DNA of 28,121 nt from Faecalibacterium sp. CAG:74 (GTDB lineage Bacteria; Bacillota; Clostridia; Christensenellales; Aristaeellaceae): contig FR899854.1 of assembly GCA_000437595.1 (NCBI GenBank), positions 67,940 to 96,060 of the forward strand, written 5' to 3'. This document shows, piece by piece, positions 8,654 to 16,842 of this stretch. The notes under the pieces were generated by a model, which was not told the origin of the DNA, did not search any database, and saw nothing but the letters and a program-made list of their open reading frames with translations. How positions within the stretch are numbered: position 1 is the stretch's first letter; each line of letters begins with the position of its first letter. The position numbers were made by a program, and so were the translations under genes.

Positions 8654-9464
8654 GCTTCTCATCTCCTTTTTTGCGGCGCTGGAACAGGCGCTGGAAGAGT
8701 GTACGCTTCTGCCCGTATTCCGGCAGCGGCACGTCCTCGTCCGTCGTCATGCGCAGGGCGATGCGGGCAATGGCATTGCGCCCCTCGCTTTCGCCCTCCA
8801 TCACGCTCTGATGATGCAGCAGCGCACGGTAAATTTCCGCATCCTCCGGAATTTCGCCAAGCAGCGGCATGTCCAGCGTCAGCGCGACGGTCTGTGCAGC
8901 GTACATTTCGCCCCGGCGGATGTAGTCGGGATTCAGGCGGTTGACAATCACGCGCTGCGCCGTCAGCCCCTTTTTGCGCAGGACGCTCGCCGTTCGCTCC
9001 GCGTTGCGGATGCATACATCGTCCGGCGTGCAGACCAGCACGCACTCGTTGATTTCATTGCTCAGCAGACCGCGCAGGCTGCGCTCAATGCCCGCCGGCG
9101 CATCAATGAGAACGTGGTCGAAATTGCTTTTGAGCGTCCGCAGAATTTTGCGGAACGCCTTGGCCTCCAGCTCCTTCGCGCGGGCGAACTGGCTGGCGGG
9201 CAGGAGAGACAGATTCGGCAGCGCGTCCGGCTTCGGCACGACAAGCGCATCATCCACCGGGCAAATGCCGTTCGCGACATCCAGAATATCATATACAATG
9301 CAATCCTGCACGCCCAGCAGCACGTCCTGATCGCGCAGGCCGATATCCGCATCCACAATGCAGACGCGCTGACCATTGCGCGCAATTTCCATGCCGAGGC
9401 AGGCGGAGAGGGTGCTTTTGCCCACTCCGCCTTTGCCGGAAGCAATAATCCAAGCTGTACCCAT
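8643..9464 (-). CDS. minD: MinD-type ParA/MinD ATPase
   Basis: The 273-residue P-loop ATPase positions the division site or other polar machinery at the membrane. The deviant Walker A motif is IIASGKGGVGKST with both lysines; VDADIGLRDQD and VLIDAPAGIE are the other nucleotide-binding motifs. The C-terminal stretch RTLFQRLFQRRKK is amphipathic and basic, like the membrane-targeting helix of MinD. The ATG at 9464 has GGAGGG 13 bases upstream, slightly long; no better start is seen. It lies between mrdA (19 bp gap) and rodA (overlap). No minC or minE is present in the window, which is unusual for an mre-linked minD. Confidence 0.93.
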   Translation of the reverse strand: MGTAWIIASGKGGVGKSTLSACLGMEIARNGQRVCIVDADIGLRDQDVLLGVQDCIVYDILDVANGICPVDDALVVPKPDALPNLSLLPASQFARAKELEAKAFRKILRTLKSNFDHVLIDAPAGIERSLRGLLSNEINECVLVCTPDDVCIRNAERTASVLRKKGLTAQRVIVNRLNPDYIRRGEMYAAQTVALTLDMPLLGEIPEDAEIYRALLHHQSVMEGESEGRNAIARIALRMTTDEDVPLPEYGQKRTLFQRLFQRRKKGDEKHVR

Positions 9465-9483
9465 GTATTTGTGCAAGCCCTCC

Positions 9484-12072
9484 TTATGGCGCAAGGCTGT
9501 TGCCAATCGGCAGGTCGTAGTCCACATCACTCTTGTCCCATTCCGGGAAAATCCAGTTCAGGAAGTCCTTCGCGGCGTAGGAACACATGGCGCCGGAATA
9601 CCCGTGCGGCACATAGACGACGATGGCGACCTTCGGGTTGTCCAGCGGAGCAAAGCAGACGAACCAGCCGTTGTTTTCAAGGTCAATCTGGTTGACCTGC
9701 GCCGTTCCTGTTTTTGCACCCATCTTTTTCTGCCATTTGAAGTCGCTCCAATAGCGCTTAGCAGTACCGGTATCGTCCGTAACGCCCTTCATCCCTTTGT
9801 GGATGAGGTTGAAGTATCCGTTTGTGTCGTTCAGGTCGTTGATCAGCACCGGGTCGCGGCGGGAAAGCACTTCGCCTTCCGGAGAGATGATGGAATCGAC
9901 GATGGAGACGTTGTAGACCTTGCCGCCGTTGGCAACTGCCGTGACGTAGCGCGCGACGGCAATTGGCGTCACCGTCGTCACCGACTGTCCGATGGCGGTC
10001 AGAATCGTCTGCGAACCGCCCCACTTAATATCGTTGATGTAGTTGTAGGTGTCCGTAATGACGGAGTTGGAATACACCATCGAGCGGGGCATGTTCAGCT
10101 CTTCCATCAGGATGGTGCGCATGTTCTCTACCCACGAGGATTCGGGGTATGCCACCGCCATGTCCATCAGGCGCTTGGCGCAGGAGGACAGGCGCTCATC
10201 GTCGTATTCCATGCCGCGCGATTCACCGCACTTCTTCAGGTGCGACTTGATGGAGTTGAAAACGATAATCGGGCGCGAGGTATCCTGCGATGATTCGCCC
10301 ACCGGCTTCGTCGGGTCGTACAGCGTGTTCTGACTGCCGACGACGCTGCGGACTTCGCCGGGCAGGTCAATGCCGGTTTTGCTCGTCAGCCCAAACGCTG
10401 CGGCGTACTGGTACAGGCGTGTCTCGCCCAGACGGCTGCCGCACTCATAGAAGAAGTAGTTGCAGGAGTGCTCCAGCCCTCCCACAATCGTCTGGTAGTA
10501 GTGCTGGCTGCGGTAGCCCTCGGAAATCCAGCACTTCGGAGCGGTGGACAAGTCGGAGTTGTAGGCGGTGTAGTAGCCCATGTCCGAAATCATCTCGTCC
10601 GGCTTCAATACGCCGGAGTCCAGCGCGCCGAAGCCCGTCACCATCTTGAAAATCGAGCCGGGGGTTGCGCGCGAGCCGATGGCGTAGTTCAGCATCAGGT
10701 TACGGTCATCGGACAGAATTGCGCGCGCCTCGTCACCGCCTGCAACCAGCGCGTTCAGGTCGTAGGTGGGGTAGTTCGCCATGGCCAGCACACGCGCCTG
10801 CATGTCCAGCACAAGCATCACGCCGTGTTCTGCCAGTTCCAGCGGGTAATGCTCCCAGTCGTAGGTGGCAATCAGCGTGCGATTATCTTCCAGCCACTTG
10901 CTGGAGACCATCAAATCCTCCTGCTTGTCGCGGATGCGGGCGACGTTGGAGGCAATCGCGCGCTCCGCCACGGTCTGGTAGTTCACATCCAGCGTCAGCT
11001 TGACGTTGTTGCCGTCCGACGGCTCCGTGTAGGAGATTTCGCGCACGATTTTCGACCAGTTGTTGCGTTCGACGACGCGGCTGCCCTTGCGCAGGGAGCT
11101 GTTCTGCGTCAGCCAATCCTCCATCGACGATTCAATGCCGTCGCGGCCGATGGTGTCGTTGTAGCTGTACCCTTTTGCCTGCAGTGTCAGCCACATCGTG
11201 CGCGAAGGAATCTTGCCGATATAGCCGATGACCTGCGCTGCCAGCGTCTGCTTGGGGTAGACACGCTGTGTGCTTTCGGAGATGTCCATGCCCGGAAGCA
11301 TCATCGACTTCGTTTCAATCTCCGTCACCGTCTCGAAGGGAACGTTCTTCGCAATCGTAATCGGCAGGGAGTTGTACAGGTTCATCTGCATTTCGGAAAA
11401 GACAGCCATGACTTTGAGCATCGTGTCCTCATCAACGATGATGCAGGGGACGTAGCCGCTGTCGTCGCCGCGCTTCTCGATGTACGCCGCGCGGACTTCC
11501 TCTTCCTCTTCGGCGGAGTTGACCATGCGGTAGCGGTGCTTGAGCGTTACCAGGCAGTCCTCCGGCGTGGGGTAGCTCTTCGCGGTCACATAGTTGTTGG
11601 AGCGCCATTGGCTTTCGCGTGTCTGCAGCGTCGCATCGGACACGCCCGAACCGAAATTGAACTCCCATTCGCCCGTCTCTTCGCTGCGCTGAATGACATA
11701 GCTGAATGCCAGCTTGCCGCCGTTGCGTTCAATAATTTTTAACGTGTCAATAATTGACTGCGTATACGTCTTGTAAACGCTGGAGGAGCTTTCGCTGGCG
11801 TCTTTATAGAAGGTAACATTGTAGACCATTTCGTCCGTGGCGAGAATCACGGAGTTCGCGTCGGTGATATTCCCGCGCTTGCCGGTCAGAGGAATCGTCT
11901 TTAAGCGGGTGGATTCCGTTTTTGTGGAATATCCCTCGCTGCTCTTCAGCTGCAAATTCACCAGACCGACAAACAGATAGGCAAACATCAGGATAAGGAT
12001 AATCACAAAGACCAGAAAGCGACCCTTCACCTGTTCCGGCGCGTTGCCGTGATCTTGCTGATATTGGTTCAC
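9484..12072 (-). CDS. mrdA: Penicillin-binding protein 2 (class B, elongasome transpeptidase) with an insertion
   Basis: The 862-residue protein has a short cytoplasmic N terminus, one membrane segment (about 18-40), a large dimerisation/pedestal region (about 45-350) and a transpeptidase domain. The active-site motifs are complete: Ser473-x-x-Lys476 (ATPGSIFKM), SCN at 536-538 and KTG at 787-789. It cross-links peptidoglycan with RodA. Class B PBPs of this type usually have about 600-750 residues. Much of the excess is an insertion of about 100 residues between LPGEV (near 570) and WGGSQTILTAIGQ (near 685), containing Cys615 and Cys631. The GTG start is supported by GGAGG 7 bases upstream. 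It is 55 bp downstream of mreD and 19 bp before minD. Confidence 0.95.
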   Translation of the reverse strand: MNQYQQDHGNAPEQVKGRFLVFVIILILMFAYLFVGLVNLQLKSSEGYSTKTESTRLKTIPLTGKRGNITDANSVILATDEMVYNVTFYKDASESSSSVYKTYTQSIIDTLKIIERNGGKLAFSYVIQRSEETGEWEFNFGSGVSDATLQTRESQWRSNNYVTAKSYPTPEDCLVTLKHRYRMVNSAEEEEEVRAAYIEKRGDDSGYVPCIIVDEDTMLKVMAVFSEMQMNLYNSLPITIAKNVPFETVTEIETKSMMLPGMDISESTQRVYPKQTLAAQVIGYIGKIPSRTMWLTLQAKGYSYNDTIGRDGIESSMEDWLTQNSSLRKGSRVVERNNWSKIVREISYTEPSDGNNVKLTLDVNYQTVAERAIASNVARIRDKQEDLMVSSKWLEDNRTLIATYDWEHYPLELAEHGVMLVLDMQARVLAMANYPTYDLNALVAGGDEARAILSDDRNLMLNYAIGSRATPGSIFKMVTGFGALDSGVLKPDEMISDMGYYTAYNSDLSTAPKCWISEGYRSQHYYQTIVGGLEHSCNYFFYECGSRLGETRLYQYAAAFGLTSKTGIDLPGEVRSVVGSQNTLYDPTKPVGESSQDTSRPIIVFNSIKSHLKKCGESRGMEYDDERLSSCAKRLMDMAVAYPESSWVENMRTILMEELNMPRSMVYSNSVITDTYNYINDIKWGGSQTILTAIGQSVTTVTPIAVARYVTAVANGGKVYNVSIVDSIISPEGEVLSRRDPVLINDLNDTNGYFNLIHKGMKGVTDDTGTAKRYWSDFKWQKKMGAKTGTAQVNQIDLENNGWFVCFAPLDNPKVAIVVYVPHGYSGAMCSYAAKDFLNWIFPEWDKSDVDYDLPIGNSLAP

Positions 12073-12127
12073 AATTCAGCCTCCTTTCACAGGGAAAAAT
12101 AACATAATTCACCCGGCTGACCCGAAA

Positions 12128-12691
12128 TCAGCCTTTCGCCATTGCTTTGGATACCGGCGCGCCGAAGCCGAGCAGCCGACGCAGCGGCCACATCAGCACA
12201 ACCGCGGTCAGCGTCGTCATCAGCGCATCGGTGAGCGCACGGGTGAAGAAAGCGCTTGTCAGTTCCGCACTGCTCATTGCGATATAGATGATGCTTACGG
12301 CCTCATACAGCAGCGCCGCGCACATGGCGCACAGGGGCGTGCGCAGATAAACACTGCGGTTGCGCCCCCGGCGGTGGTTCGACATGTCGTACTGCAATCT
12401 GGCGGCACTCTTGTCGGTGAAGAACAGCGACATCAGCATCGCGCAGATTGGGTAGAACACGAGGTTGAGCAGCTTCACACCCGGCACCATCGTTTCCAGC
12501 AGAATGCCGTACACCGCGCCGACCCAGAACGCCTTATAGCGCGGATAGCCGACAATCACTACCGATAAAATCACCAGCGGCAGATTGATGCTGACCGTCG
12601 TGTCCAGCTGCGTCATCACCGTGACATGGAAAAGGTAGCCGATGAAAACAACCAGAAGCAGGCGGATTTGCCGCCAAAACACGTTGCGCAC
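12128..12691 (-). CDS. mreD: MreD, rod-shape-determining membrane protein
   Basis: The 187-residue hydrophobic protein has about five membrane segments, the usual size and topology of MreD, an integral component of the elongasome that contacts MreC and PBP2. Sequence identity in this family is low, and the call rests on size, hydrophobicity and its place between mreC and mrdA. The GTG start lies 3 bp after the mreC stop, with GGAGG contained in the last mreC codons 8 bases upstream, so translation is probably coupled. A soluble basic loop rich in R and N (about residues 103-113) lies between the third and fourth segments. Confidence 0.9.
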   Translation of the reverse strand: MRNVFWRQIRLLLVVFIGYLFHVTVMTQLDTTVSINLPLVILSVVIVGYPRYKAFWVGAVYGILLETMVPGVKLLNLVFYPICAMLMSLFFTDKSAARLQYDMSNHRRGRNRSVYLRTPLCAMCAALLYEAVSIIYIAMSSAELTSAFFTRALTDALMTTLTAVVLMWPLRRLLGFGAPVSKAMAKG

Positions 12692-12694
12692 GGC

Positions 12695-14308
12695 TTATTC
12701 CTCCCAGTCAAGGTCGCCCGGATTAAGCGTCCGGACAGGCGTCGGGCTTGGCGTGGGTGTCGGAGACGGGGTTGCCGTCGGGTTGAGCAGCGTCGAGTTG
12801 TACTCATAGACCGTTCCGCGCGGCGTGGGCACAGGCGACGGCGTAGGCGAGGGCGACGGTGTCGGGCTGGCGGTCGGGCTTGGTGTCACGGACGGCACTT
12901 CCGTCGGGGTCGCCGTTGCGCCGAACATGAGCGTCGAGCCGATTTTCAGTGTCGGATAGGGACGGGCTGTCACCAGCGGAACGTACTCGTTGTATACTGC
13001 CGTGGAGTCGCGTCCTTCGATGGCTTCCGCTTCCGGCTTGTAACGCAGGATGATGACGTACTCCAAGTGCTGGAAGTCCGCCTGCGGTTCAATGACGACG
13101 TACTGTTTGTTGCCTTCCATGCCGCGGGTGGATTCGCGCACCGTGCCAATCGGGATGCCTTTGGGGAAGGAGAAGCCCACGCCGGAAGTGACCACTTGAT
13201 CACCCGGACGTGGCAGGGAGTCATCCGGCAGATAGTACATGCGGCAGAGTGCCGTGCCGTCCACGCCGAGCGTACCGCTGACGATGCCCTGATCGCGGCT
13301 GGACTGAATCATGCCGGCAATCGAAGCGTCGGAGTCGATAATCGTGCGGACGGTGCAGGACGTGTCGTACACGGTTTCGGTGAAACCGACGAGTGCGCCG
13401 GAAATTGTGACCGCCATGTACGGCTCAACTCCGTCGCGGCTGCCCTTGTTGACCGTGAACACGGAGAAATAGGTGCCCTGTTCGCGGGCAATCACCTGCG
13501 CTGTCAGCGGGTTCATGTTCGCGTTGGTGACAATTTCCTCCTGCATATTCGTGAACTGCGACAGCTGCTTTTCCAACTCTGCGTTGCGGGCGACGACGGA
13601 GGCCAGCTCCATGTTTTCCGCCACGACGCGGTTATACTCCGCTTCCCAGTTTGAGCGCAGGCGCACCATGTAGAAGTAATCCGAAATGCTTTGCACGATG
13701 CCGGAGAACCACGTCTGCACCGGGGTGACGGCAGAAGAAATGGCGTTTTCCGGCAGCGTCAGCAGGGAAGAATCTTGGTACATCGTACGGGATAATGCCA
13801 TAATGCCAATAATGCCCAGCAGTATCACGCTGACCGTCCACACCAGAATCGTGCGCAGAACAGGATGCCCCTTTTTCTTCTTGCCGCGCTTTTTCTCGTC
13901 TGCCGCGCGGTTCTTCTGCCCGTAGCCGCGGTCGATTTGCGCGTCGCTGCCCGCTTCGGGTGCTTCTTCCGGCGGCGTTTCTTTTTCCGGCGCGTACTCG
14001 GCTTCCAGATTATCCTCCATGTAAAACTCCATGGTCGGACGTGCCGGACGGCGGCCGCGGTCAATGCCCTCATCATCCTGTTCGCTGCGGGTGCTGTTCA
14101 GCCCAATCATGCGGATACCCGTGGAATTGTAGCCCTCCGTCGGCGGCGCGTTGTCCTCCTCCGGCGGAAGGTCGGGCACTTCGTCTTCCTCCGGCTCGTC
14201 ACCCGTGGGAAGTCCCGCTGTCACGCTGTCCAAATCGTCATCAAAATAGAAACCGTCGCGGCGGGCGGGGGTTTCACCGCGATTCTTGCCGTTTTTCTGA
14301 TTCGCCAT
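12695..14308 (-). CDS. mreC: MreC, rod-shape-determining protein with long N- and C-terminal extensions
   Basis: MreC is a bitopic scaffold that activates PBP2-RodA. The core is recognisable: membrane segment about 151-172, coiled coil about 215-255, and the MreC beta domain about 262-424 (VFTVNKGSRDGVEPYM, then GDQVVTSGVGFSFPKGIPIG). The total of 537 residues is almost double the usual 280-300. About 148 extra residues at the N terminus are acidic, Pro-rich and predicted disordered in the cytoplasm, ending in a Lys/Arg-rich stop-transfer patch (KKRGKKKKG). About 110 extra residues at the extracellular C terminus are Ser/Thr-Pro repeats. The ATG at 14308 has GAGGT 12 bases upstream. The gap to mreB is 48 bp. 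Confidence 0.94.
   Translation of the reverse strand: MANQKNGKNRGETPARRDGFYFDDDLDSVTAGLPTGDEPEEDEVPDLPPEEDNAPPTEGYNSTGIRMIGLNSTRSEQDDEGIDRGRRPARPTMEFYMEDNLEAEYAPEKETPPEEAPEAGSDAQIDRGYGQKNRAADEKKRGKKKKGHPVLRTILVWTVSVILLGIIGIMALSRTMYQDSSLLTLPENAISSAVTPVQTWFSGIVQSISDYFYMVRLRSNWEAEYNRVVAENMELASVVARNAELEKQLSQFTNMQEEIVTNANMNPLTAQVIAREQGTYFSVFTVNKGSRDGVEPYMAVTISGALVGFTETVYDTSCTVRTIIDSDASIAGMIQSSRDQGIVSGTLGVDGTALCRMYYLPDDSLPRPGDQVVTSGVGFSFPKGIPIGTVRESTRGMEGNKQYVVIEPQADFQHLEYVIILRYKPEAEAIEGRDSTAVYNEYVPLVTARPYPTLKIGSTLMFGATATPTEVPSVTPSPTASPTPSPSPTPSPVPTPRGTVYEYNSTLLNPTATPSPTPTPSPTPVRTLNPGDLDWEE
12728..12913 (-). repeat. Low-complexity Ser/Thr-Pro repeat coding region in mreC
   Basis: Residues about 466-527 of MreC are imperfect TPSP/TPTP repeats in two blocks, separated by a unique segment (RGTVYEYNSTLLN). 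At DNA level this gives degenerate GGCGACGGTGTCGG-like units prone to length change. Such linkers commonly span cell wall or carry glycans; this is inference. Confidence 0.8.
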
Positions 14309-14356
14309 GACGAATCGATCACCTCAGTTCCTTCAAAGAATAGGGGAATCCGCTCA

Positions 14357-15376
14357 TCAGTTCAATTGCGGCATGCGTCCCTGCTGGGCGAGCAGCGCAA
14401 GATTCTCGACGATGTAGCCCAGCCCCAGCACCGTGCAGTCGCCGGGGTCTTTCGCCAGAATGACCTGTATGTTCAATTCATTGGCGATGTACTGATCCAA
14501 CGCATACAGCTGCGCGGCGCGGCCGGTGAGATAAATGCCGTTCTTCATGATATCGGATGCCAGCTCCGGCGGTGTGCGCTCCAAGACCCACTTGATAGCG
14601 GTCAGAATCGCTCGGCATGGCTCGCGAACCGCGCCGTACGCCTGCTGCGCGGTATAGTCGATTTCCAGCGCGCTGGGGGAGAGCAGGTCGCGCCCGCGGA
14701 TGCGCACACTCGACCCGTTCTCCTGCGGCAGGGCGGAAGCAAGGTCAAGTTTTACATCCTCAGCTGTCTTTGCGCCAATCAGCATCTTAAACTCATGTTT
14801 AATATGGTTGACGATGGCTTCATCCATTTTCACGCCGCCGACGGGAATCGACTGGCTGACGACCAGACCACCCAGCGATACGACCGCAACCTCCGTCGTT
14901 CCACCGCCGACATCCACCACCATGCAGCCTTCCGGCTCAAAGACGGACAAGCCTGCGCCAATCGCCGCCGCCAAAGGCTTTTCAATCAGGTAGACCTTCT
15001 TCAAGCCGCACGCGCGAACCGCCGCCGTCAGCGCTTTACGGTTCACTTCGTCAATTTCCGACGGAATGGACATGACCAGCCGCGGCTTGACGAGGTTGCT
15101 TTCGCCAACTGCCTTGCTGATGAAAGCGCGCAGCAGCAGCACCGTTGCGTCGTAATTGGCAATCATGCCGTTGCGGATGGGGTGAATGGCGATTTCCGCG
15201 TCGCTGGTGCGCCCATACATGCGCTGTGCATCCTCGCCGACGGCAATCGGCTTCTTGTCGCCGCGCCGCGAAATCACCAGCGTCGGTTCGCTGATGACGA
15301 TGCCCTCGTTCTTCACATAGACAACTGTATTGCAGGTTCCAAGGTCAAGCCCAATGTCTGGCGCTTTGAAGTGCAT
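14357..15376 (-). CDS. mreB: MreB/Mbl-family actin-like cell-shape protein
   Basis: The 339-residue cytoskeletal ATPase forms membrane-associated filaments that guide lateral wall synthesis. Actin-fold signatures are phosphate 1 (GLDLGTCNTVVYVK), the catalytic-Glu region (SIPSEIDEVNRKAL), phosphate 2 (VVDVGGGTTEVAVVSLGG) and the adenosine motif (GIYLTGRAAQL). The Cys in DLGTCNT stands where Ala is usual in MreB, and overall the protein is somewhat divergent, so an Mbl- or MreBH-like paralog is possible. Being first of mreBCD argues for MreB. The ATG at 15376 follows GAGGG by 11 bases; a TTG 18 bp upstream overlaps the RBS and is rejected. It is 37 bp after maf. Confidence 0.94.
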   Translation of the reverse strand: MHFKAPDIGLDLGTCNTVVYVKNEGIVISEPTLVISRRGDKKPIAVGEDAQRMYGRTSDAEIAIHPIRNGMIANYDATVLLLRAFISKAVGESNLVKPRLVMSIPSEIDEVNRKALTAAVRACGLKKVYLIEKPLAAAIGAGLSVFEPEGCMVVDVGGGTTEVAVVSLGGLVVSQSIPVGGVKMDEAIVNHIKHEFKMLIGAKTAEDVKLDLASALPQENGSSVRIRGRDLLSPSALEIDYTAQQAYGAVREPCRAILTAIKWVLERTPPELASDIMKNGIYLTGRAAQLYALDQYIANELNIQVILAKDPGDCTVLGLGYIVENLALLAQQGRMPQLN

Positions 15377-15413
15377 ATCTGTACCATCCCTCAATCAAAT
15401 TCATCATCCGGCG

Positions 15414-15992
15414 TCAGGCGCGCCAGCAGTGCAGTCCGCATTCATCCAGCAGTTCGCGCACGGTGTGCATCGGCAGGCCAATCACGTTGCTGTACGAGCC
15501 TTCGAGCTTGTCAATCCACAGCCCGGCAATGCCCTGCACCGCGTATGCGCCCGCCTTGTCCATCGGTTCGCCCGTGGCGATATAGCGGCGGATTTCCTCC
15601 TCCGTCATCGGGCAGAAATGCACCTGCGTCCCCACGACCCGCTGATGAACCATGCCCTGCGCATCCACGGCGCACACGCCTGTGTACACCTGATGCCACC
15701 GCCCGGACAGCAGGGACAGCATCTGGAACGCTTCCTTCTCGGAGTGCGGCTTGCCCAGCGCTTTCCCGTCCACCGCCACCAGCGTATCCGCCGACAGCAC
15801 CACGCAGCCCGGATGCGCCGCAGCGCCCGCAAGCCCCTTGCGGCGGCTGATTTCCTGCACCGCTTCTTCCGGCGGCAAGGCGCAGCTTTCGTCCACCTCC
15901 GGCGCATCCACCACATACGGCAGCCCCGTCAGCGAAAGCAGTTCCCGGCGGCGCGGCGACCCCGACGCCAGAATAAGCGCGGCATGATTCAT
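15414..15992 (-). CDS. maf: Maf-family nucleoside triphosphate pyrophosphatase (YhdE type)
   Basis: The 192-residue cytoplasmic enzyme hydrolyses dTTP, UTP and modified pyrimidine nucleotides to monophosphates. Family motifs are LILASGSPRRRELL (substrate loop, residues 7-19), LSADTLVAVDG with catalytic Asp69, GKPHSEKEAFQML, and the C-terminal GSYSNVIGLP. The length is normal. ATG has GGAGG 9 bases upstream. As in many Firmicutes it immediately precedes mreB (37 bp) and is the first gene of the long minus-strand run; overexpression of Maf blocks septation in Bacillus, which is why it is linked with this cluster. Confidence 0.95.
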   Translation of the reverse strand: MNHAALILASGSPRRRELLSLTGLPYVVDAPEVDESCALPPEEAVQEISRRKGLAGAAAHPGCVVLSADTLVAVDGKALGKPHSEKEAFQMLSLLSGRWHQVYTGVCAVDAQGMVHQRVVGTQVHFCPMTEEEIRRYIATGEPMDKAGAYAVQGIAGLWIDKLEGSYSNVIGLPMHTVRELLDECGLHCWRA

Positions 15993-16020
15993 ACCATCAG
16001 TCCTCCTGAAAATTCGGCTA

Positions 16021-16180
16021 ATACTATTTCCGAATTCACCTGAGCCATCTGCTTGCGCCTTTTCCGCTCTGGCGTCCGCTCATTCCACTTAGCGTAGCGC
16101 TGCTACGCTGCGTTTCATTCGCGTTAGCCAGCCGAAAAATTCGCGGCGCATCTTGGCTCATTTTCGTTCGGAAATAGTAT
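16021..16180. repeat. 160-bp foldback (MITE-like) element with 14-bp terminal inverted repeats
   Basis: The ends ATACTATTTCCGAA (16021-16034) and TTCGGAAATAGTAT (16167-16180) are perfect inverted repeats. Nested inside are TGAGCCA/TGGCTCA (16041-16047 and 16154-16160), GCGCC/GGCGC (16055-16059 and 16145-16149), CTGGC/GCCAG (16069-16073 and 16127-16131) and a central hairpin AGCGTAGC-GCT-GCTACGCT (16091-16109). The whole unit can thus fold into one long imperfect hairpin. No open reading frame of note lies inside. No certain target-site duplication is visible. The pattern fits a miniature inverted-repeat element or large palindromic repeat. It lies between the predicted promoter and maf. Confidence 0.75.
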
Positions 16181-16197
16181 AAAACAATCCATCCTGT

Positions 16198-16226
16198 ATT
16201 ATAGCACATTTCCGCCTATAATGAAA
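16198..16226 (-). promoter_or_regulatory. Predicted promoter of the maf-mreBCD-mrdA-minD-rodA operon
   Basis: On the minus strand an extended -10, TGCTATAAT (16198-16206), is a perfect match to consensus. The -35 (TTTCAT, 16221-16226, 17 bp spacer) is weak, as is common with extended -10 promoters. Transcription would start near 16191 and run through the foldback element before reaching maf at 15992. No other good promoter is seen between queT and maf. Confidence 0.65.
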
Positions 16227-16275
16227 GGATTTTCGCAATTTTCACCGTCTTTTCATATTTCGCGGGCAAACGCGC

Positions 16276-16319
16276 AAAATAAAAAGGCGGAATGCGCGGC
16301 ACGAATGCCGGATTCCGCC
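16276..16319 (-). terminator. Rho-independent terminator of queT
   Basis: On the minus strand GGCGGAAT pairs with ATTCCGCC, enclosing an inner stem CGGCA-TTCG-TGCCG with a stable UUCG tetraloop. TTTTTATTTT follows. It begins 17 bp after the queT stop codon. Confidence 0.92.
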
Positions 16320-16336
16320 GGAAAGGATGAAGAAAA

Positions 16337-16828
16337 TTACATCTTGCTGATTTTGTTAAAGTCCACGCGCGACTTCAAGACCGTCAGCAGCACCATGCCG
16401 ACGAAAACAGAGCCGAACTCGCCCAAGGCAATCAGACCAATCTGAATCAGCAGCGGGAACTCGTGCGAAAGCGCCCAAACCATCGTGCCGACAATCAGAC
16501 CATTCAGCACAATGGGGGAAGCCGCCGCCAGAAGGGGCTTGTTGCGCAGCTTATAAGTGCCATAAGCCGCCAGCAGCGTCGTCAGCGAACCGAAGACGAT
16601 ATCGAAAATCGACGGCGACGGGTTGAAGATGTTTGCAATCAGGCAGCCCACGAACAGGCCGGGAATCGACTGCGGCAGCACCATCGGCAACACCGTGAAC
16701 GCTTCGGAGAGACGGAGCTGAACAGGCCCATACGAGATATGCGCAAGCAGCAGCGTCAGCGCGGCGTAGAGCGCGGCGATGATGGCAGAGAGACAGAGAG
16801 AACGGGTGGTCAGCAGCTTCTTAAACAT
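16337..16828 (-). CDS. queT: QueT-family queuosine-precursor transporter
   Basis: The 163-residue integral membrane protein matches the QueT/COG4708 family: MFKKLLTTRSLCLSAIIAALYAALT at the start, then SYGPVQLRLSEAFTVLPMVLP, GLFVGCLIANIFNPSP and FDIVFGSLTTLLAA. About five or six membrane segments are visible. It is the substrate-binding S component of an ECF-type transporter, predicted to import preQ1 or queuine for queuosine tRNA modification. The ECF energising module is not in the window. The start has AAAGGAG 7 bases upstream. It has its own promoter, a structured leader and its own terminator, so it is monocistronic. Family members are often controlled by preQ1 riboswitches, which fits the leader here. 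Confidence 0.93.
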   Translation of the reverse strand: MFKKLLTTRSLCLSAIIAALYAALTLLLAHISYGPVQLRLSEAFTVLPMVLPQSIPGLFVGCLIANIFNPSPSIFDIVFGSLTTLLAAYGTYKLRNKPLLAAASPIVLNGLIVGTMVWALSHEFPLLIQIGLIALGEFGSVFVGMVLLTVLKSRVDFNKISKM

Positions 16829-16842
16829 AGAAGCACTCCTTT

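Noticed and set aside
12728..12913. A short-unit repeat that could be mistaken for a CRISPR or tandem array
   Set aside because: The units are degenerate and in frame within mreC, encoding Ser/Thr-Pro repeats; there are no equal repeats with unique spacers.
13865..15850. A 661-codon plus-strand open frame opposite mreC, mreB and maf
   Set aside because: It is antisense to three clearly recognised genes, has Arg/His-rich composition typical of GC-rich shadow frames, and has no ribosome site or family motif.
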